Source: Agromyces rhizosphaerae
GTDB taxonomy: Bacteria; Actinomycetota; Actinomycetes; Actinomycetales; Microbacteriaceae
NCBI RefSeq assembly: GCF_027925245.1
Contig: NZ_BSDP01000001.1
Location: forward strand, 1,054,001 to 1,118,000
Direction: 5' to 3'
Length of the DNA stretch: 64,000 bases
The notes beneath the pieces were generated by a model, which worked only from the letters and a program-made list of their open reading frames with translations, was not told where the DNA came from and did not search any database. Each line of letters starts with the position of its first letter. The first letter of the stretch is position 1. Shown one piece after another: positions 49,725-57,622 of this stretch. A program made the position numbers and the translations under genes.

Positions 49725-51362
49725 GTGACGATCGACCCTGATTCGCAGCAGGCGGATGCCCCCGAGCTGGTGCTCGTGACCGACGGCCGGCGCCGCCCGC
49801 GCTTCGAGCGCGACGACATCGTGCTGCGCAAGGGCCTCTACGCGCTGCGGAACGGGCATCTCACGCCGCACGAGTCGATGGTCGAGGACCTGCTCGCGAT
49901 CGGGACGGCGCTCGACGCCGCATCCATTCCCTTCCTGCTGGTGCGGGGCGACGACGACCGCATGATCGTCGCCGTCGACCGTGCGCGCCGGCGTGAGCTC
50001 GCCGCGGCGCTCGCGGACGCGTTCTGGGACGAGCCGTTCTACTCGCAGGCGATCGAGCCGCGCAAGGTCGCCGACGTCGAGCCCGTGCTGCTCGCCGACG
50101 GGAAGCTCGCCGGGCACCGCAAGGCGTCGGCGATGCGCCTGTACCGCCCGCGCATCGAGCCGGCCGGCCGGCTGCGGTACGGCGCCGAGTCCGCCGTGCA
50201 GCTCGAGCTCTGGCGCTTCGGCGACGACCTGATCACCGCGCCGCTCGAGAACGCGCTGATGCGGCGCACGCTGCCGCGCGCCGAGGCGGTGCAGGACACG
50301 GTGCACCTGTTCGGCCGCGACTGGCCCACGCTCGAGCATATGTTCTCGCCGCTCGCGAGCGACGTGGACTTCGAGATCGACATGGTCTTCTCCTGGGTCG
50401 ACGGGTCGAGCGACGAGTTCCAGCGCGAGCGGGCCAAGCGCATGCAGCACTACGTGGTGGGCGCGGGCGACGACTCGGAGGCCCGCTACCGGCAGATCGA
50501 CGAGCTGAAGTACGCGCTGCGGTCGGTGTACGTGTACGCACCCTGGGTGCGCCACATCTACATCGCCACCGACTCCGGGGCGCCGGGCTGGCTCGCCGAC
50601 CACCCGCGCGTGACCATCGTGCCGAGCGAGGCGATGTTCCCCGACCCGTCGGTGCTGCCCACGCACAACTCGCACGCGGTCGAGAGCCTCCTGCACCACA
50701 TCCCGGGCATCAGCGAGCACTTCCTGTATTCCAACGACGACATGTTCTTCGGCCGCCCCCTGCGGCCAGACGTGTTCTTCTCCCCCGGCGGCATCACGAA
50801 GTTCGTCGAGGCGACCACGCGCATCGGGCTCGGTGAGTCCGATCCGAGCCGCAGCGGCTTCGAGAACGCCGCGCGCGTGAACCGGCGGCTGCTGCGCGAG
50901 CGCTTCGGGCGGGTCACCACGCGGCACCTCGAGCACTGCGCCGCGCCGCTGCGCAGGAGCGTGCTCGCCGAGCTCGAGGCCGAGTTCCCCGAGGACTTCC
51001 GCCGCACCGCCGCGAGCCGCTTCCGGTCGGCGACCGACATCTCGGTGACCAACTCGCTGTACCACTACTACGCGCTCATGACCGGCCGTGCGGTCGTGCA
51101 GACCGGCGTCACGGTGAAGTACGTCGAGACCACGCTGCGCAAGGCGCTGCCCGCCATGCGCCGGCTGCTGAAGCGCCGCGACCACGACATGTTCTGCCTG
51201 AACGACGGCAGCTTCCCCGAGATCTCGGTCGAGCAGCGCACGCGCGCGGTCACCGAGTTCCTCGATCGCTACTTCCCGATCCCCGCGCCGTGGGAGAAGG
51301 AGGTCGCCGAGACAGGACGGTGGAGTCCCCCTATCGCTGGAGCCCGGGCGACGCTAACCTGA
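49725..51362 (+). CDS. Stealth-family sugar-phosphate transferase
   Basis: The 545-residue protein carries the four Stealth conserved regions: DFEIDMVFSWVDGSS (CR1), QIDELKYALRSVYVYAPWVRHIYIATD (CR2), NSHAVESLLHHIPGISEHFLYSNDDMFFGRPL (CR3) and FCLNDG (CR4). Stealth proteins are hexose-1-phosphoryltransferases that build capsule, such as N-acetylglucosamine-1-phosphotransferase. GTG 49725 gives the full protein; TAGAAT at 49666-49671 is a good -10 box. No other polysaccharide gene is nearby. Its last bases include the -10 box of the next gene. Confidence 0.9.
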   Translation: MTIDPDSQQADAPELVLVTDGRRRPRFERDDIVLRKGLYALRNGHLTPHESMVEDLLAIGTALDAASIPFLLVRGDDDRMIVAVDRARRRELAAALADAFWDEPFYSQAIEPRKVADVEPVLLADGKLAGHRKASAMRLYRPRIEPAGRLRYGAESAVQLELWRFGDDLITAPLENALMRRTLPRAEAVQDTVHLFGRDWPTLEHMFSPLASDVDFEIDMVFSWVDGSSDEFQRERAKRMQHYVVGAGDDSEARYRQIDELKYALRSVYVYAPWVRHIYIATDSGAPGWLADHPRVTIVPSEAMFPDPSVLPTHNSHAVESLLHHIPGISEHFLYSNDDMFFGRPLRPDVFFSPGGITKFVEATTRIGLGESDPSRSGFENAARVNRRLLRERFGRVTTRHLEHCAAPLRRSVLAELEAEFPEDFRRTAASRFRSATDISVTNSLYHYYALMTGRAVVQTGVTVKYVETTLRKALPAMRRLLKRRDHDMFCLNDGSFPEISVEQRTRAVTEFLDRYFPIPAPWEKEVAETGRWSPPIAGARATLT

Positions 51363-51367
51363 CCGGC

Positions 51368-51799
51368 ATGGACCGACGGACGCTCCGCCGTACCACCGCC
51401 GCCCTCGCCCTCGCCGCGAGCGCCCTGCTCCTCCTCGCCGCATGTACTCCCGGCACCAGCGCAATCGAGCACTATGACGGCGCCCCCGAAGAGTACGACT
51501 CCGCGTATGGGTCCTCGAGCGCCGAGGGCCTCCAGGTCTTCGTGCTGGAGAACGGGGACAAGCTCGCCATCACGCTCTACGGCAGTTCGAGTTGCCCCTG
51601 GATCGGCGAGACCATCGCGGTGACGGCCAAGAAGGACGAGGGCAACGCGGTCGAGATCGAGGTGCGGCCGCTGCCCGACAACACCGCGTGCACCCAGGAC
51701 TACGTGCCGCACACGACCGTGTTCTGGACACCGAAGACGTACGTCGAGACGAACGGCCTCACGGTCACCGCGCTCGGCCAGTCACTGGTCCTGCAATAG
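51368..51799 (+). CDS. Hypothetical lipoprotein, first of a tandem pair
   Basis: The 143-residue protein starts MDRRTLRRTTAALALAASAL and has a lipobox LLAAC with Cys26. The mature part has two further cysteines (SSCPWIG and NTACTQD) likely to form a disulfide, and ends as an all-beta domain (HTTVFWTPKTYVETNGLTVTAL). It is the paralogue of the next gene. ATG 51368 follows TAACCT by seven bases: leaderless. The -10 box lies inside the end of the Stealth gene. Function unknown. Confidence 0.78.
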   Translation: MDRRTLRRTTAALALAASALLLLAACTPGTSAIEHYDGAPEEYDSAYGSSSAEGLQVFVLENGDKLAITLYGSSSCPWIGETIAVTAKKDEGNAVEIEVRPLPDNTACTQDYVPHTTVFWTPKTYVETNGLTVTALGQSLVLQ

Positions 51800-51806
51800 T
51801 GCCGCG

Positions 51807-51840
51807 CCGTGGCACGGTCGCGCCCCCGGCCGTGCCACGG
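51807..51840 (+). terminator. Hairpin between the paired lipoprotein genes
   Basis: Eleven-base arms CCGTGGCACGG (51807-51817) and CCGTGCCACGG (51830-51840) enclose 12 bases. The second gene has its own -10 box past this hairpin. Confidence 0.65.
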
Positions 51841-51887
51841 GCGGATGCCCCTGTCGCCGAGGCGCGCACGGCGATACGCTGACGGGC

Positions 51888-52325
51888 ATGGACCGACGGA
51901 CGCTCCGCCGTACCACCGCCGCGCTCGCCGTCGCCGCGAGCGCCCTGCTCCTCCTCGCCGCGTGCAATCCCGGCACCAGTCCCGTCGAGGACTACGCCGG
52001 CGTCCCGGAGGAGTACGACCAGGCCAGCCCGGATCCCGAGTCGACCGGCATGCAGGCATTCTGGCTCGACGAGGGCGGCAAGCTCGCCGTCACGATCTGG
52101 GGCAGCTCCGGATGCCCGTGGGTCGGCACCGACATCTCGGTCACGGCCGAGGCGGGTGAGGGCAACGCGGTCGAGATCACCGTGCCCGAGCTGCCCGCCG
52201 ACATGGCGTGCACCGCGGACTACGCGCCGCACACGACCGTGTTCTGGACGCCGACGTTCGTGACCACGACCGAACCGCTCGAGGTCACGGCGCTCGAGCA
52301 GACGGTGACGCTGCCGGTCAAGTAG
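51888..52325 (+). CDS. Hypothetical lipoprotein, second of a tandem pair
   Basis: The 145-residue protein has nearly the same signal peptide as the gene before it (MDRRTLRRTTAALAVAASAL, lipobox Cys26). Its mature domain has the same two-cysteine pattern (SGCPWVGTD, DMACTAD) and HTTVFWTP motif but clearly diverged. The first ~75 bases of the two genes are almost identical while the rest differ, which suggests recent gene conversion or strong constraint on the start. Its own leaderless promoter TACGCT lies seven bases before ATG 51888. Confidence 0.78.
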   Translation: MDRRTLRRTTAALAVAASALLLLAACNPGTSPVEDYAGVPEEYDQASPDPESTGMQAFWLDEGGKLAVTIWGSSGCPWVGTDISVTAEAGEGNAVEITVPELPADMACTADYAPHTTVFWTPTFVTTTEPLEVTALEQTVTLPVK

Positions 52326-52340
52326 GGCTGGACGGCCGAA

Positions 52341-53255
52341 TCACACTTCGGGCGGCAAGACGCAGCGCCAGACCACGACGCCGGAGCCCCCGCTCTCGTA
52401 GTCGTACGCGAACGAGTAGTCCAGCGTCACCGGTCCGCCTTCCCAGACGATCCACTGGTCGTACATCTCGTTCATCTCGCCGTAGCAGCCCGGCGTGTAA
52501 TTGCCGAGCGCGGTGACCGTGACCGGGTTCGTGAGGTAACCGGGGGTGGAGAGCCCGCCCGACGAGCCGCTCCCGCTCGAGCCGCCGGACGAGCCGGACC
52601 CGCCGCTGCCGGCCGCTGCCTCCGCTGCTGCCGCGGCCGCTTCGGCGTTCGCCTTCGCCTCGGCCTTCGCCTTTTCGACCGCGGCCTCGTGCGACTCCTC
52701 GAGCGCGTCGACGGCCGACTGCAGGGACCGGTACGCGAGCACGGTCTGCGGCGCCCCGACCGAGACCGCGAGTCGCTCGGCGCGGTCGGCGGCCCGGTCG
52801 GCGAGGTCGTCCTCAGCCATTTCGGCGTCGTCGAGGGCGGTCATCGCATCCTCGTACGCGGTACCCGCGAACGCGACGAGCTCGACGCGCACCGCGTCGC
52901 GTGCCATCGCCATCTCTGCGAGGTCGGTGCCCGCCCACGCCGAGTACAGGCTGTTCAGTGCCCCGGCGAGTGCCGTGACGTCGACGTCACGGTCGCGCTC
53001 CTCGACGAACCCGACGAGCTCCTCGATGGGCGCGATCTCGCTCGCGGCGGAGGCACGCTCGGCGTCCAGCGCGAGCGCGTACCGCTCCTGCGCGTCTGCG
53101 GCCGCCGTCTCGACGGCCACGGCCTGCGCCTCGTCGCCGCGCTCGGCTGCGGCGAACGCGGCCGGCATCCACGCGACGTACGCGGTCACGGCGAGCACCA
53201 GGGCACCGCCCCAGACCCAGTCGGCGACGTGACGGCGGCGTCCGGTTCGGTGCAT
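52341..53255 (-). CDS. Membrane-anchored coiled-coil hypothetical protein
   Basis: The 304-residue protein has one N-terminal membrane helix (WVWGGALVLAVTAYVAWMPAAFAAA). A long Ala/Glu-rich helical region follows (about 45-205, ending EEAAVEKAKAEAKANAEAAAA-like), then a Gly/Ser linker (SGGSGSSGGSSGSGSSGG) and a compact C-terminal domain with two Cys (GNYTPGCYGEMNEMYDQW and VVWRCVLPPEV). The build suggests a stalk carrying an outer domain. I do not recognise the family. ATG 53255 follows CAGGGT by six bases. Confidence 0.72.
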   Translation of the reverse strand: MHRTGRRRHVADWVWGGALVLAVTAYVAWMPAAFAAAERGDEAQAVAVETAAADAQERYALALDAERASAASEIAPIEELVGFVEERDRDVDVTALAGALNSLYSAWAGTDLAEMAMARDAVRVELVAFAGTAYEDAMTALDDAEMAEDDLADRAADRAERLAVSVGAPQTVLAYRSLQSAVDALEESHEAAVEKAKAEAKANAEAAAAAAEAAAGSGGSGSSGGSSGSGSSGGLSTPGYLTNPVTVTALGNYTPGCYGEMNEMYDQWIVWEGGPVTLDYSFAYDYESGGSGVVVWRCVLPPEV

Positions 53256-53311
53256 CCCTCAACCCTGTCACGGCGGGGGGATTCGTCTGGTCGGCTGTGG
53301 AGGGCGTGCGA

Positions 53312-53800
53312 TCAGTCGGTGCGCCACGCGCCGGAGCCTGGTCCGGCCGCACCGAACACGCCGAGCGCGAGCAGTACCAGGCCGACCTCGGCGAGACCGA
53401 TGCCGAAGTACACCGCCTGCAGCACGCTGAACGGGATCACCATCATCTGCACGAAGATCCAGATGAGCGCCGTGTACCCGGCGACCGTCGCCGCGAGCGC
53501 CGCCCAGCGCACGCGACGCAGCAGCGCGACGAACGCGACCGCGTGCGTGCCGCCGAGCACCAGCGCCAGCACGACTCCCGGGATCGCGTAGGAGCCGAAC
53601 GGGGAGCCGTCGAGGTACTCGACGGGCGGTACGACAGCCGAGGACGACGACGCGTCGACGCTGCCGAGGATGAGCGCCACTCCACCGGCGGCGGCCGTCA
53701 CCGCCACGAACGCCTGGAGCACGAGGAGCAGGAACCTGCCGATGCGGTCGCCGGCCACGGTACCGGTGGGTGCGTGGGCCGGGGCGGGTGCGACGTCCAT
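53312..53800 (-). CDS. Hypothetical membrane protein (four helices)
   Basis: The 162-residue protein has four membrane segments (about residues 24-46, 72-94, 99-120 and 125-148), with a polar outer loop after helix 1 (SVDASSSSAVVPPVEYLDGSPF). The C-terminus is GPGSGAWRTD. No family is recognised. ATG 53800 was chosen over an upstream start because the preceding residues do not look like part of the protein. Confidence 0.68.
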   Translation of the reverse strand: MDVAPAPAHAPTGTVAGDRIGRFLLLVLQAFVAVTAAAGGVALILGSVDASSSSAVVPPVEYLDGSPFGSYAIPGVVLALVLGGTHAVAFVALLRRVRWAALAATVAGYTALIWIFVQMMVIPFSVLQAVYFGIGLAEVGLVLLALGVFGAAGPGSGAWRTD

Positions 53801-53858
53801 GACCCGATCGTCCGCCCGCGCTGCCTGGCAGCGCGGGACCAAGGGCCCTCGCCTCCAG

Positions 53859-54797
53859 CTAGGCCAGCACCTCGCTGGGCAGGGTGAGCGGCGGCTCGAC
53901 GGGCGCGGCCGGAGTCTCGGCGTCGGCGATGACGATGCCGTCGCCCGCGAGGCGCGCGGCGGACTCGTCCGCGTCGATCCAGTCGAGCGCGGGGAACTCG
54001 CCGAGCGGCACGACCGAGTGCAGCACCGTCGTCGGGTACACGTGCACGAGGTTGAAGGCCCGCGCGCCGTCGCGGCCCCGGGTGCCGCCGACCGGCACGT
54101 TGAGGTCCTGGGTGTAGCAGGTGGCGGATGCCACGGAGACCGGCACGCCCGCGAAGGTCGCCGTCGACGAGTAGTGCAGGTGGCCGGCGATGATCGAGCG
54201 CACGTCGCTGCCCTCGATCACCTCGGCGAGCGCGGCCTGGTCGCGCAGCTCGACGCTCACGGCGAGGTCGAGCACGCTCGGCACGGGCGGGTGGTGCATG
54301 GCGAGGATCGTGCCGTGCGGGGCATCCGTCGACAGCTCCTCGGCGAGCCAGTCGAGCTGCTCGCCGGAGACCTCGCCGTGGTGGTGGCCCGGGACGGTCG
54401 AGTCGAGGGTGATCACGCGCAGGCCGTTGACGTCGTACACGCGGTCGACGGGGCGGTCGCTGCCCACCTCGTCGAACAGTCCGCTGCGGAAGGCGTGGCG
54501 CTCGTCGTGGTTGCCCATGACCCAGATCACCCGGGCGCCGACGCGCTCGGCGGCGGGCTCGACGATGCGACGCAGGCGCGCGTAGGCGTCGGGCTCGCCG
54601 CGATCGGCGAGGTCGCCGGTGAAGACGATGGCCTCGGGGCGGGCACCGGATGCCTCGAACTCGTCGAACAGCTGACGCAGGTGCCGTTCGCTCGGCACGC
54701 GGTCGTAGAGGCTGCCGCCGCCTGAGAGCAGGTGCGTGTCGGAGATGTGGAGCAGGAAGTGATCCGGCCGGGGGTACTCGGCCGTGCGCGTGGTCAC
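53859..54797 (-). CDS. Metallophosphoesterase, CpdA-like cyclic-nucleotide phosphodiesterase
   Basis: The 312-residue protein has all metallophosphatase motifs: Asp20 and His22 (HISDTHL), Asp62 (FTGDLADRG), Asn97-His98 (VMGNHDER), ILAMHHPPVP and IIAGHLHYSSTA. This is the CpdA/Rv0805-type class III phosphodiesterase pattern. The true substrate may be a cyclic nucleotide or another phosphodiester. GTG 54797 is preceded by GAAGGA with six bases of spacing. Confidence 0.88.
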   Translation of the reverse strand: MTTRTAEYPRPDHFLLHISDTHLLSGGGSLYDRVPSERHLRQLFDEFEASGARPEAIVFTGDLADRGEPDAYARLRRIVEPAAERVGARVIWVMGNHDERHAFRSGLFDEVGSDRPVDRVYDVNGLRVITLDSTVPGHHHGEVSGEQLDWLAEELSTDAPHGTILAMHHPPVPSVLDLAVSVELRDQAALAEVIEGSDVRSIIAGHLHYSSTATFAGVPVSVASATCYTQDLNVPVGGTRGRDGARAFNLVHVYPTTVLHSVVPLGEFPALDWIDADESAARLAGDGIVIADAETPAAPVEPPLTLPSEVLA

Positions 54798-54907
54798 GAT
54801 TGGTCCTTCGGTGAGCGTTGAGCGGTCGCCGTCGGCCGCCGGACAGGGACTCTAGCGCATCACACCGAGCCGAACGCGAGGTGAACGCGGCGTGGAGTCA
54901 TCGTTCG

Positions 54908-55462
54908 TCATGGCAGCGGGATGACGCCCACGCCGATGCGGATGTCGCGCTGCGCCTCCGAGGCCGGCACGATCTCCCAGGCGATGCCTGCGTCGGGCGG
55001 CCAGCGCACCTCGAACGCCTCGCGATACGTGACGCCCTCGACGCGCTCGGCGAGCGGCACGTCGTCGAGCCGGAGCCAGTCGGTGAGGCCCTCCGCCGCG
55101 AACACGTCCTCGCTCGTGCAGCGGATCGCGAACGGCACGGCCTGCTCGGGCGCCGAGCGTGCGAGGCACACCTCGCCGTCGGCGGTGCGGGTGCCGAACC
55201 AGCTCCATCCCAGCACGTCGCCGAGCAAGCGGGTCGCCGCGTCGACGCGGCCGAGCTCGCCGTCGGGCGCCTCGAGCCGGTCGGCCGAGGTCGGTGCCCG
55301 GTCGAACACGGCGAGGCCGGTCGGCGGTGAGGTGAGCGTGCGCAGCTGCGTGATGCCGAACACGATGAGCACGGCGGATGCCACGGAGATCGCGGCGACC
55401 GCGAGCCGGACGCGCGGCCGTGCGCCGGCGCCCCCGCGTCGCCCTCGACCGGCGGGATCCAT
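54908..55462 (-). CDS. Single-pass membrane protein, paralogue of the 48807-49592 product
   Basis: The 184-residue protein has a short basic N-terminus, one membrane helix (RLAVAAISVASAVLIVFGITQL, about 18-40) and an outer domain. The outer domain starts PPTGLAVFDRAPTSADRL and has two cysteines (DGEVCLARSA and AIRCTSEDVF). It shares order and motifs with the outer domain of the 48807-49592 protein but lacks its cytoplasmic half. ATG 55462 follows TAGCGT by six bases: leaderless. Function unknown. Confidence 0.72.
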   Translation of the reverse strand: MDPAGRGRRGGAGARPRVRLAVAAISVASAVLIVFGITQLRTLTSPPTGLAVFDRAPTSADRLEAPDGELGRVDAATRLLGDVLGWSWFGTRTADGEVCLARSAPEQAVPFAIRCTSEDVFAAEGLTDWLRLDDVPLAERVEGVTYREAFEVRWPPDAGIAWEIVPASEAQRDIRIGVGVIPLP

Positions 55463-55544
55463 GCACCCACGCTACGCCCACCGGGCCACGGACCGCAGAT
55501 CGGCCCGGTGCTCGCGGCGGCCCGCACGACTACCCTCGGACGAC

Positions 55545-56399
55545 ATGACCGACGTCCTCCGCCTCGCCGCGTTCACCTCCGATCCCGCGGGCGGCAACCC
55601 CGCCGGCGTCGTGCTCGACGCGAGCGGGATGGACGACGCCGCGATGCTCGGGATCGCTGCGGAGGTCGGGTACGCCGAGACCGCGTTCGTCACGTCGGCG
55701 CGCGCCGACGGCGGGGGCCGGCGCTGCGGCATCCGCTACTTCTCCCCCGTCGCCGAGGTGCCGTTCTGCGGGCATGCGACGGTGGCCACCGCGGTCGTGC
55801 TCGCCGAGCGCGACGGACCCGGGCCGCTCGTGTTCGACACGCCCGTCGGCGAGGTGGCGATCACGACCGCGACCGGGCCCGGCGGCATGGAGGCGTCGTT
55901 CACGAGCGTCGATCCCGCGGTCGAGCCGCTGGACGACCCGCTGCTGGCGCACCTGCTCGGCATGCTGGCGCTCGATGCCGCCGACCTCGATCCCGCGCTG
56001 CCGCCGCGCATCGCGTTCGCGGGCAACCGGCACCCCGTGCTGGTGGTGGCCGACGTCGAGGCGCTCGACCGGGTCGCGTTCGACCCGGCGGCCATGCGCG
56101 CGCTCATGGACGCCGAGGGGTGGGCCGCGACGGTCACGGTCGCCCACCGGCGCGGCCCGGCCGAGTTCGAGGTGCGCAACGTCTTCCCCGTCGGTGCGAT
56201 CGTCGAGGATCCGGCGACCGGCGCGGCCGCGGCGGCGCTCGGCGCGTACCTGCGGGAGGTCGGGGCGGTCGCACCGCCCGCGGACCTCGTGATCCACCAG
56301 GGCCGCCACGTGGGCCGGCCGAGCCTGCTGCGCGTGCACGTGCCCGAGCGAGGCGGCATCACCGTGAGCGGCACCGCGGTGGGGATCCCGGCGGGCTGA
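55545..56399 (+). CDS. PhzF-family isomerase-like protein
   Basis: The 284-residue protein has the two-lobed diaminopimelate-epimerase-like fold of PhzF: FTSDPAGGNPAGVVLDA at the start, the catalytic Glu45 in GYAETAFVT, CGIRYFSPVAEVPFCGHATVATA and VEDPATGAAAAALGAYL, with HQGRHVGRPS near the end. No phenazine genes are nearby, so the reaction is unknown. ATG 55545 follows TACCCT by eight bases. The stop codon lies inside a 14-bp tandem repeat. Confidence 0.88.
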   Translation: MTDVLRLAAFTSDPAGGNPAGVVLDASGMDDAAMLGIAAEVGYAETAFVTSARADGGGRRCGIRYFSPVAEVPFCGHATVATAVVLAERDGPGPLVFDTPVGEVAITTATGPGGMEASFTSVDPAVEPLDDPLLAHLLGMLALDAADLDPALPPRIAFAGNRHPVLVVADVEALDRVAFDPAAMRALMDAEGWAATVTVAHRRGPAEFEVRNVFPVGAIVEDPATGAAAAALGAYLREVGAVAPPADLVIHQGRHVGRPSLLRVHVPERGGITVSGTAVGIPAG

Positions 56400-56433
56400 T
56401 CCCGGCGGGCTGATCCCGGCGGGCTGATCCCGG
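56384..56433. repeat. 14-bp tandem repeat across the phzF stop codon
   Basis: GATCCCGGCGGGCT is repeated exactly three times (56384-56397, 56398-56411, 56412-56425), followed by a partial fourth copy. The first copy codes for the last residues IPAG and supplies the stop TGA. Since 14 is not a multiple of three, copy-number change shifts nothing inside phzF but lengthens the spacer to the convergent gene. Confidence 0.85.
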
Positions 56434-56450
56434 CCTGTGCCGGCGGCGGA

Positions 56451-57536
56451 TCAGGCCCGCTGCAGCTCCAGCCAGTCGGCCAGCGCATCGATCTCCGCGT
56501 CCACCGCGGCGGCGAGCGGGGTGTCGAACGGCTCGTCCTCGTGCACGGCGTTGACCGTGAACCGCCCGGTCGCGCGGTCGGCGGTCGCGTCGAGCTTCCC
56601 GACCAGCCGGTCGCCGTGCAGGATCGGCAGCGGGAAGTACCCCCAGCGGCGCTTGTCCTTCGGCGTGTACATGCCGAGCGCGAACTCGAAGCCGAACACC
56701 GCCTCGGCCCGCTTGCGGTCCTGCACGAGCCGGTCGAACGGCGACAGGATCACGGTGCGGGCGGCGAGCGGATGCTCCTCGAGCGACGCCCGCACCACAG
56801 GGTCCAGGCGCCAGCGCCCCCGGACGCCCTCGATCCGCACCTCCTCGCCCTCGTCGCCCACGTCGAGCGGCTCGCCCGGCGACCCGTAGGCGCCGACCCG
56901 CATGACCCCGAGCGAGCGCAGACGCCGGCGGTTGCGCTCGGCGAGCGCCTCCTCCTCGGGCAACGCCTCGACGCCGGCCGGGTGGACGCGCTCCGCGAGG
57001 TCCCACACGCGGGTGGCACCCCGCCTGCTCGAGACCGCCACCTCCGCGCGCGCGGCGAGGACCTCGAGCATCATCGTGGCGTTGCGGTTCGCGTTCCACC
57101 CGGACGACGGCCAGTCGACCACGCTCGTGTCGGGCACCTCGCGCGCGGTGAGCGGCCCCTCGTCGGCGAGCAGCGCGAGCACGTCGCGGCGGAAGTCCTC
57201 GTTGTCCTCGAGCCAGTCGCGCGCCTTGGCGCTGCGCGGCGCGCCCCGCATCCGGTCGAGGTACAGCCGGAGGTCCTCCGCCGGCCGGATCATGCCCTCG
57301 AGCTCGACCAGCACGCGCTCCACCTCGAGGGCGGTGAGCAGGTCGTCGGGTTCGTAGCCGTCGATGCGGCTCCAGAGCATGAGGTCGGGCGCGGGCGCGA
57401 TCGCCGCGGTCATGTCGGCCTGCAGCAGCGTGAGATGGCGCACGGTGTCGAGCAGGTCGGTCGGCCGCGGCTCGTCGAGCAGCTGGGCCCGCACGGCGAT
57501 GCGGCGCGCCTCCTGCCTGCTCAGCGTCTCCGCCAT
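56451..57536 (-). CDS. Winged-helix DNA glycosylase-like protein (AlkZ/YcaQ family)
   Basis: The 361-residue protein has the HTH_42/AlkZ layout: LSRQEARRIAVRAQLLDEPRPTDLLDTVRHLTLLQAD (with the region of the catalytic Q-x-Q), then winged helices and a C-terminal VILSPFDRLVQDRKRAEAVFGFEFALGMYTPKDKRRWGYFPLPILHGDRLVGKLD. AlkZ proteins excise alkylated or cross-linked bases. Only one of the two glutamines is clear in LLQAD, so it may belong to the AZL subgroup. ATG 57536 follows TAAGCT by six bases: leaderless. Confidence 0.85.
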   Translation of the reverse strand: MAETLSRQEARRIAVRAQLLDEPRPTDLLDTVRHLTLLQADMTAAIAPAPDLMLWSRIDGYEPDDLLTALEVERVLVELEGMIRPAEDLRLYLDRMRGAPRSAKARDWLEDNEDFRRDVLALLADEGPLTAREVPDTSVVDWPSSGWNANRNATMMLEVLAARAEVAVSSRRGATRVWDLAERVHPAGVEALPEEEALAERNRRRLRSLGVMRVGAYGSPGEPLDVGDEGEEVRIEGVRGRWRLDPVVRASLEEHPLAARTVILSPFDRLVQDRKRAEAVFGFEFALGMYTPKDKRRWGYFPLPILHGDRLVGKLDATADRATGRFTVNAVHEDEPFDTPLAAAVDAEIDALADWLELQRA

Positions 57537-57622
57537 GGATCGAGCTTACGGCCGCCTGCCGACGCGACGCGGCGACGGGCCGAGGCAGGATGCCCCGAGC
57601 CGTCGCCACGTCGGCCGCCCGG

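Noticed and set aside
48807..51185. A 792-codon minus-strand frame covering the Stealth gene
   Set aside because: The Stealth gene on the plus strand carries four conserved regions. Only the 3' part of this minus frame (48807-49592) looks like a real protein.
53312..53842. Upstream start at 53842 for the small membrane protein
   Set aside because: The extra 14 residues have no membrane-protein character and no ribosome site. ATG 53800 gives a cleaner start.
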